Shown here: piece after piece, positions 5,828-9,806 of the stretch | Layout: every line of letters starts with the position of its first letter | Numbering within the stretch: position 1 is the stretch's first letter | Assembly: GCA_964514575.1 (NCBI GenBank) | Contig: CAZETJ010000018.1 | Location: 1-9,806, forward strand | Reading direction: 5' to 3' | Origin: CAZETJ01 sp964514575 | GTDB lineage: Bacteria > Patescibacteriota > Saccharimonadia > Saccharimonadales > UBA10212 | DNA: 9,806 nt | Made by a program: the position numbers and the translations under genes | The notes under the pieces: model-generated | Told to the model about the DNA's origin: nothing | Database searches by the model: none | What the model saw: the letters and a program-made list of their open reading frames with translations, nothing else

Positions 5828-6225
5828 CGTTTGGTGAACTGTCGTTGCTTACGGGCACCACGAAGCCCGAATTTCTTGCGTTCTTTCTCGCGTGGATCGC
5901 GGCCCATCAACTCGGCCTTGCGCAGCGTGGCGCGGTAATCTTCGTTCATAACAACTAAGGCTTTAGCAATGCCTAGGCGCACAGCGTCAACCTGGCTAGC
6001 GTGTCCGCCGCCCTTGACCTTGGCCGTAATATTAAACTTCTCAGGATCAAGCTCTAAGGTCGTAAAAGGTTTGAAAACCTCGTGCATCAGGCTCTTGCTG
6101 GCGCCAAAATATTCGCTTAATTCTTTGTCGTTGACTTTAAACTCGCCCTTGCCGGAAAGTAATCGGACTCGGGCTGTGGCGCTTTTGCGGCGGCCTAATG
6201 CGTAAAAATAATTGGCATTGGCCAT
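5824..6225 (-). CDS. rpsI: Ribosomal protein S9 (uS9)
   Basis: 133 residues, normal length. N-terminus YFYALGRRKSATARVRLLSG, centre VKGGGHASQVDAVRLGIAKAL, and the basic C-terminal tail KKFGLRGARKQRQFTKR that reaches the P-site tRNA; the usual final SKR is TKR. It is a small-subunit protein of the 30S head. The start overlaps the rplM stop in TAATG, preceded by a purine run (GGAAGGAAAG) that can act as Shine-Dalgarno. It is the last gene of the ribosomal operon; no terminator hairpin follows, and its stop codon shares CTAG with the convergent JAMM-like gene. Confidence 0.97.
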   Translation of the reverse strand: MANANYFYALGRRKSATARVRLLSGKGEFKVNDKELSEYFGASKSLMHEVFKPFTTLELDPEKFNITAKVKGGGHASQVDAVRLGIAKALVVMNEDYRATLRKAELMGRDPREKERKKFGLRGARKQRQFTKR

Positions 6226-6662
6226 TAGACTTTCCTTCCTTTAAGTTCGTAGGCCTCTGGGGTCTGGGCGGTGTGGGCGTGTTCTGCCCCGCCAAATACC
6301 TTCAGACGAGCCAGGCGTCCATCACGCAGTTTATTGACCGGCAGCATGCCTCGGATAGCGTGGGTCAAGGCCTCTACGTTGGGTACGTTCTTTAGCGATC
6401 GTTTGGACAAGCCGCTAGGATAACCGCTGTAGTGGTAATAAAATTTCTTTTCCTCTTTGCCACCAGTTATACCGATAAGATCGGCGTTGATGATGACTAC
6501 AAAATCGCCGCCATCCATGTGGTGGGTAACGGTTGGCTTATCCTTGCCGATCAGCAGGCGGGCAGCAACTGTCGCTACGCGGCCTAGGGCCACGCCCTCG
6601 GCGTCAATCAGATGCCATTTTCGGCTAATTTCCGATGGTTTTTGACTGTAAGTTCGCTTCAT
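6225..6662 (-). CDS. rplM: Ribosomal protein L13 (uL13)
   Basis: 145 residues. Typical motifs in order: KWHLIDAEGVALGRVATVAA (16-35), LLIGKDKPTVTHHMDGGDFVV, KKFYYHYSGYPSGLSKRSL and AIRGMLPVNKLRDGRLARLKVFGG. An early-assembly 50S protein. It starts inside the rplQ stop (TAATG) with AGGGG about 9 bases upstream and ends inside the rpsI start, also TAATG; the rplM-rpsI pair is a nearly universal bacterial neighbourhood. Confidence 0.97.
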   Translation of the reverse strand: MKRTYSQKPSEISRKWHLIDAEGVALGRVATVAARLLIGKDKPTVTHHMDGGDFVVIINADLIGITGGKEEKKFYYHYSGYPSGLSKRSLKNVPNVEALTHAIRGMLPVNKLRDGRLARLKVFGGAEHAHTAQTPEAYELKGRKV

Positions 6663-7210
6663 TAGCGGTCACCCCTGCGGCCAGTACGCTTAGCAGCCTG
6701 ATTGGCCGATGTCTTAGCCTGTACTTTAGAACCAGATTCAATCTTGCGGGATGTCTCTTTAACTTCTGCCTCGCCCTTTGTTTCTGCCTGCTTAGCAGTC
6801 GGCCTCTTGGCAGCAGTTTTGGCCTTAGCGGCAACTGGCTTAGCCTGCGACAGATCGTCTACAAAAGACACTCTAGCCATCTGGGTATTGTCACCGCGGC
6901 GGACAGTGGTGCGCTTGATGCGCAAATACCCGCTGGTGCGGCTCTGCAATTTGGGCGCCATCTCGTCAACCAGTTTGCTAGCGGTCTCATAGGTCGACAG
7001 AGCGCTAATAACCTGTCGGCGGTTATGCAGGCCGCCTTTTTTAGCTTTGGTAATCAGTTTCTCAGTGTAAGATACCACCTCTTTAGCCTTGGGGACTGTG
7101 GTCTCAATCGATTCGTGGATTACCAAAGACTCCGCCAGACCCTTCAAGAGAGCCTTGCGCGGACCGCGCTCGCGGCCAAATTTCTTACCTTTGTATCCGT
7201 GTCGATGCAT
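6662..7210 (-). CDS. rplQ: Ribosomal protein L17 (bL17) with C-terminal tail
   Basis: 182 residues. The first 120 or so are the L17 core: MHRHGYKGKKFGRERGPRKA, LLKGLAESLVIHESIETTVP, EKLITKAKKG, and the end of the core RTTVRRGDNTQMARVSFVD. Residues from about 121 onward form a tail of some 60 residues rich in Lys, Ala, Thr and Arg with no visible fold. L17 lines the exit-tunnel side of the 50S subunit. The gene follows rpoA after 2 bases (GGAG 8 bases before the ATG). The tail shows no frameshift and uses ordinary codons. Confidence 0.95.
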   Translation of the reverse strand: MHRHGYKGKKFGRERGPRKALLKGLAESLVIHESIETTVPKAKEVVSYTEKLITKAKKGGLHNRRQVISALSTYETASKLVDEMAPKLQSRTSGYLRIKRTTVRRGDNTQMARVSFVDDLSQAKPVAAKAKTAAKRPTAKQAETKGEAEVKETSRKIESGSKVQAKTSANQAAKRTGRRGDR

Positions 7211-7212
7211 TC

Positions 7213-8157
7213 TTAAAGCTCCAGTTCAGCAATTTTCTCTTTAACTTCGTCTAGGGCTTTGTTGCCAAAGCCTTTCAGGTCGCGCAGCTCGACTTCACTC
7301 AGGCTCAACAGGTCCTTGATGGTGTGAATGTCGTTGTTAACCAGCGCGTTAGTCGTGCGGGCTGTCAGATTCAAGTCCTCGATGGAGGTCATTAATTCTG
7401 GCGGTTCTTCGTTGCCGTCACTGCCGTCGATCAAGTCGCCGCTGGTCAGTGGTGCAGCCACTTCGACGCGGGTTTGGCCGGCCAAAGCGGTGTACTGGTT
7501 GACCAAAATGGCCGCGGCTTCCTCAAAAGCGTCGCGAGGCGTAGTCGATCCATCGGTGTCAACGGTCAAGAGTAATCTATCAAGATCGGTCATTTGGCCA
7601 ACTCGAGTGTTTTCAACTTTGTAGCGGACGCGTAGAACTGGCGTGAACAAAGCGTCGACCATAATCATATCGCTGATCTTGCGGCCGCTGGCTTGCTCTT
7701 CGAGCGGGCGGTAGCCGCGGCCGGTCTCGACCTGGATTTCCATTTCTACGGAGGCCTTAGGATCGTCAATTGTGGCGATAACATGGTCAGGATTGACCAA
7801 TTCGACGTCAGCGTTCAATTGTAGATCTTTGGCCTTAACAACGCCCTTGCCTTTTTTGGTCAGGAGCAGGATCTGTGGTTCGTCGGAATAAACCTTAAAG
7901 CACAAGCCTTTCAGGTTCATCATGATAGCCACGACGTCTTCTTTAACGCCCTTGATAGTGGTGAACTCGTGGCTAACGTCGGCTACTCTAAAGCCAGTTA
8001 CAGCTGCGCCAGCGACGCTCGAAAGCAGAACGCGGCGTAGGCTGTTGCCCAGAGTCATGCCGTAGCCAGGGTGCAATGGTTCGATCACGAAGGTCGCACT
8101 GTTTTGGCTGTGGTCGGTGACCGATGCCAGGGCTGGGGTGTGAATTAGTTTGCTCAT
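7213..8157 (-). CDS. rpoA: RNA polymerase alpha subunit
   Basis: 314 residues from the ATG at 8157. The N-terminal dimerisation domain has IEPLHPGYGMTLGNSLRRVL and LLSSVAGAAVTGFRV; the assembly region has EIQVETGRGYRPLEEQ; the linker is acidic (about residues 235-258). The C-terminal helix-hairpin-helix domain is LNLTARTTNALVNNDIHTI and LKGFGNKALDEVKEK, keeping the Arg and Asn that correspond to DNA-contacting R265 and N268 of E. coli. The dimer scaffolds beta and beta prime; the C-terminal domain can bind UP elements and activators. I prefer this start to the in-frame ATG at 8196, which would lie inside rpsD and translate the AAAGGAGG ribosome-binding site as KGG. Start 8157 is preceded by that site and by AGAGG 7-8 bases away. 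Confidence 0.95.
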   Translation of the reverse strand: MSKLIHTPALASVTDHSQNSATFVIEPLHPGYGMTLGNSLRRVLLSSVAGAAVTGFRVADVSHEFTTIKGVKEDVVAIMMNLKGLCFKVYSDEPQILLLTKKGKGVVKAKDLQLNADVELVNPDHVIATIDDPKASVEMEIQVETGRGYRPLEEQASGRKISDMIMVDALFTPVLRVRYKVENTRVGQMTDLDRLLLTVDTDGSTTPRDAFEEAAAILVNQYTALAGQTRVEVAAPLTSGDLIDGSDGNEEPPELMTSIEDLNLTARTTNALVNNDIHTIKDLLSLSEVELRDLKGFGNKALDEVKEKIAELEL

Positions 8158-8170
8158 AGATATCCTCTCG

Positions 8171-8178
8171 CCTCCTTT
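8171..8178 (-). promoter_or_regulatory. Shine-Dalgarno AAAGGAGG that decides the rpoA start
   Basis: The minus strand reads AAAGGAGG directly after or overlapping the rpsD stop codon (TAA at 8179-8177), 13 bases before the ATG at 8157. A second purine run, GAGAGG, is closer to the start. This is the strongest ribosome-binding site in the operon and argues that rpoA is initiated independently rather than only by coupling to rpsD. Confidence 0.8.
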
Positions 8179-8797
8179 AGCGTGAATAATACTCAACGAT
8201 TAATTGCTCTTTGATGTCGGGCTCGGCGTCTTCGCGCGTTGGTACACCAGTTATCTCGACTTCAAATTTCGTACGGTTGGTTTTGAGCCAAGCGGGGATG
8301 GCCGCTGGCGCCGGACTGGTTTCATCCAGCCGTTTAAAGTAATCGGAATTCTTGCTGTGGTCACGTAAAACAATCTTGTCGCCGGCTTTAAGCCTAATTG
8401 ACGGCACATCGACGCGCCGGCCGTTCAGCATAAAGTGGCCATGGGTGACCAGTTGGCGGGCGCCTGGACGGCTGGGAGCCAAACCGGCTCGGTAAATAGC
8501 GTTATCCATACGTTGCTCCAAAAATTGCAGTAAAGTGGCTCCGGATTGGCCGCGGGTGCGGCTGGCTTCAACCATTAACTTACTAAACTGGCGCTCCAGC
8601 AGGCCGTAGAGTCGCTTAACCTTTTGCTTTTCGCGCAACTGTATGGCGTATTGGCTGGGTTTGCGGTTGTTATAGCGACCAGTGTTTTGCTGGCCTGGCA
8701 GAGCGGTACGCTTAACTAGGGCTTTGTGGGCCTTAGGATGCAGAGCATAACCTTCACGGCGCGACTGCTTAACAATTGAGCTTCTATCTCTGGCCAT
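8177..8797 (-). CDS. rpsD: Ribosomal protein S4 (uS4), zinc-free form
   Basis: 206 residues, normal length. The N-terminal part RREGYALHPKAHKALVKR has no cysteines, so the four-Cys zinc finger of many S4 proteins is absent (the C-minus form). The S4 RNA-binding domain follows at about 94-160: LEQRMDNAIYRAGLAPSRPG, ARQLVTHGHFMLNGRRVDVP, and the end is IKEQLIVEYYSR. It binds 16S rRNA first in 30S assembly and in many bacteria represses its own operon; whether it does so here is unknown. Gap of 2 bases after rpsK, with no good Shine-Dalgarno close by. Confidence 0.97.
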   Translation of the reverse strand: MARDRSSIVKQSRREGYALHPKAHKALVKRTALPGQQNTGRYNNRKPSQYAIQLREKQKVKRLYGLLERQFSKLMVEASRTRGQSGATLLQFLEQRMDNAIYRAGLAPSRPGARQLVTHGHFMLNGRRVDVPSIRLKAGDKIVLRDHSKNSDYFKRLDETSPAPAAIPAWLKTNRTKFEVEITGVPTREDAEPDIKEQLIVEYYSR

Positions 8798-8799
8798 GG

Positions 8800-9324
8800 C
8801 TAGTTTCTCTTAGCCTTTCGGGGGCGGACACCACCGTGCGGCGTGCCGGTTACATCGCGTAGGTTCTCTAAAGTGATCTTCTGATTAACCAGCGATCGGA
8901 TAGCCGCTTCACGGCCCAGGCCAATCCCTTTAACAAAAACGTCTGCTTTGCTGACGCCGTAGTTCTGCTTGGCTTCGGTGACGGCCTTTTCGGAAGCCAT
9001 TTGGGCTGCGTAGGCTGTGCCCTTTTTGGAGCCGCGGAAACCGGTCGAGCCGGCACTAGCGCTGGACAGAGTATTACCCTTTTCATCTGTTATGGTCACG
9101 ATTGTGTTATTAAAGCTGGCCAAGACGTGGATGTGGGCGTAGCTGACTGCCCGTTTAGCCTTTTTCTTCTTTGGCTTAGGCGTTGGCGCACCTTCGGTTG
9201 CTGGCGCGGCAGCGTCGGCAGCTGCAGCCTCAGTCGCAGGAGTCTTGGCAGCGGCAATCTCAACTACCGGTGTCTCCACTGGTGTTTCCTGGTCGGCTGA
9301 CTTTTTAGTATCTTCTTTTGCCAT
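8800..9324 (-). CDS. rpsK: Ribosomal protein S11 (uS11) with N-terminal extension
   Basis: 174 residues against about 129 in E. coli. Residues 1-55 are a low-complexity stretch rich in Ala, Thr, Pro and Glu ending in PKPKKKKAKR. The core starts near residue 58: AHIHVLASFNNTIVTITDEK, GSTGFRGSKKGTAYAAQMAS, VKGIGLGREAAIRSL and the C-terminus TGTPHGGVRPRKAKRN. S11 sits on the 30S platform next to the mRNA exit and the 16S 3' end. The usual PHNG is PHGG here (Gly164 in place of Asn). The ATG at 9324 has AAAGG 7 bases upstream, overlapping the rpsM stop. There is no Met between the extension and the core early enough to give a standard-length S11, so the extension is probably real. Confidence 0.96.
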   Translation of the reverse strand: MAKEDTKKSADQETPVETPVVEIAAAKTPATEAAAADAAAPATEGAPTPKPKKKKAKRAVSYAHIHVLASFNNTIVTITDEKGNTLSSASAGSTGFRGSKKGTAYAAQMASEKAVTEAKQNYGVSKADVFVKGIGLGREAAIRSLVNQKITLENLRDVTGTPHGGVRPRKAKRN

Positions 9325-9334
9325 AATTCAACCT

Positions 9335-9721
9335 TTAGGTCTTGCTTGGAGCCTTTCGGGCGGTGCCACCGACGGTCATCTTCTTGCCACGGCGTGTCCG
9401 AGCGTTGGTTTTAGTGCGTTGGCCGCGGCTGGGGAGGTTAGCCTTGTGCCGTGAGCCTCGGTAAGAGTTGATGTCGCGCAGGCGCTTGATGTTGCCGGCA
9501 ACAATCCTCTGTAACTCGCCTTCAATGGTGTATCGGGCGTTAATAATGTCTTGAATGCGGGAAATCTCGGCGTCGGTCAGGTCTTTGACCCTCACAGTCG
9601 GATCAATCTTGGCCTCCGTCAGGATATCTTTGCTGATTTTGTCGCCAATGCCGTAAATATAAGTCAGCGCGATCTGGACTTGCTTGGCGTCGGGAATCGT
9701 TACTCCAGCTAATCTGGCCAT
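9335..9721 (-). CDS. rpsM: Ribosomal protein S13 (uS13)
   Basis: 128 residues. MARLAGVTIPDAKQVQIALT and YIYGIG at the start, the helix-turn region ISRIQDIINARYTIEGELQR, and the conserved tail SYRGSRHKANLPSRGQRTKT followed by NARTRRGKK. It is a 30S head protein contacting the P-site tRNA and forming intersubunit bridges with the 50S. The start overlaps the rpmJ stop (TAATG), and rpsK follows after 10 bases. The order rpmJ-rpsM-rpsK-rpsD-rpoA-rplQ is the usual alpha operon. Confidence 0.97.
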   Translation of the reverse strand: MARLAGVTIPDAKQVQIALTYIYGIGDKISKDILTEAKIDPTVRVKDLTDAEISRIQDIINARYTIEGELQRIVAGNIKRLRDINSYRGSRHKANLPSRGQRTKTNARTRRGKKMTVGGTARKAPSKT

Positions 9722-9806
9722 TAACCTTGCCTCTGTTTGTGCTTAGGTTTGAGCTTGTTAATAACATAGACCCGGCCTTTGCGGCGGACTATCTTATCAT
9801 CCGGGC
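9721..9806 (-). CDS. rpmJ: Ribosomal protein L36 (bL36), 5' end cut by window edge
   Basis: The last 28 codons are visible on the minus strand: PDDKIVRRKGRVYVINKLKP then KHKQRQG and TAA. This aligns with the C-terminal part of L36 (CKVIRRKGRVRVICENPKHKQRQG in typical proteins). The Cys of ENPKH-type proteins is replaced (VINKLKPKH), and PDD stands where a CxxC is usual, so the zinc ribbon is at least partly lost. The first base-pair of the window gives only two bases of the preceding codon (xGC). Missing are about 10 N-terminal residues. Stop and rpsM start overlap in TAATG. Confidence 0.9.
   Translation of the reverse strand, partial: PDDKIVRRKGRVYVINKLKPKHKQRQG

Noticed and set aside
6635..7216. 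Plus-strand open frame of 193 codons opposite rplQ
   Set aside because: It mirrors the Lys/Ala-rich L17 tail and core; hydrophobic Leu/Phe runs are the antisense of Lys/Glu codons, not a membrane protein.

Overview
The window reads as chromosomal housekeeping DNA from a bacterium of the candidate phyla radiation (Patescibacteria), possibly close to Saccharibacteria. This is inference. It rests on the compact TAATG-coupled ribosomal operon, ribosomal proteins with low-complexity tails (S11 N-terminus, L17 C-terminus), zinc-free L36 and S4, short overlapping genes, and promoters that leave almost no 5' untranslated leader. The standard code fits: no gene needs an internal TGA. All 13 visible stop codons are TAA or TAG.

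Layout, read right to left because almost everything is on the minus strand. (1) 9806-5824: a tightly packed transcription/translation operon, rpmJ (partial)-rpsM-rpsK-rpsD-rpoA-rplQ-rplM-rpsI. Intergenic gaps are 0-13 bases, and four-base or one-base stop/start overlaps suggest translational coupling. (2) 5078-5827: a single plus-strand gene for a putative JAMM/MPN-type metallopeptidase-like protein. It sits head-on against rpsI (their stop codons share one CTAG) and divergent from trpS. (3) 4996-2236: trpS-rluD-holB, with a 3-base gap and an 8-base overlap, starting from a promoter that almost touches trpS. (4) 2212-1559: a membrane-anchored TPR protein with its own extended -10 promoter. 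(5) 1558-930: 629 bases without a protein gene, holding two terminator-like hairpins, tRNA-Thr(TGT), tRNA-Tyr(GTA), several perfect hairpins, a terminator after tRNA-Tyr, and a 132-base four-armed inverted-repeat element directly in front of the next gene. (6) 929-1: a DHH/DHHA1 phosphoesterase, missing only its last residues at the window edge.

The genes cover ribosome assembly (S13, S11, S4, L17, L13, S9, L36), RNA polymerase alpha, tRNA charging (TrpRS), rRNA pseudouridylation (RluA/RluD family), the replication clamp loader (delta prime) and short-RNA or cyclic-dinucleotide turnover (NrnA-like DHH).

The least conventional parts are the four-armed element at 935-1066, the inverted JAMM-like gene, the near-leaderless promoters, and an S11 whose normally conserved PHNG motif reads PHGG. 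No mobile element, CRISPR array or phage gene was seen.
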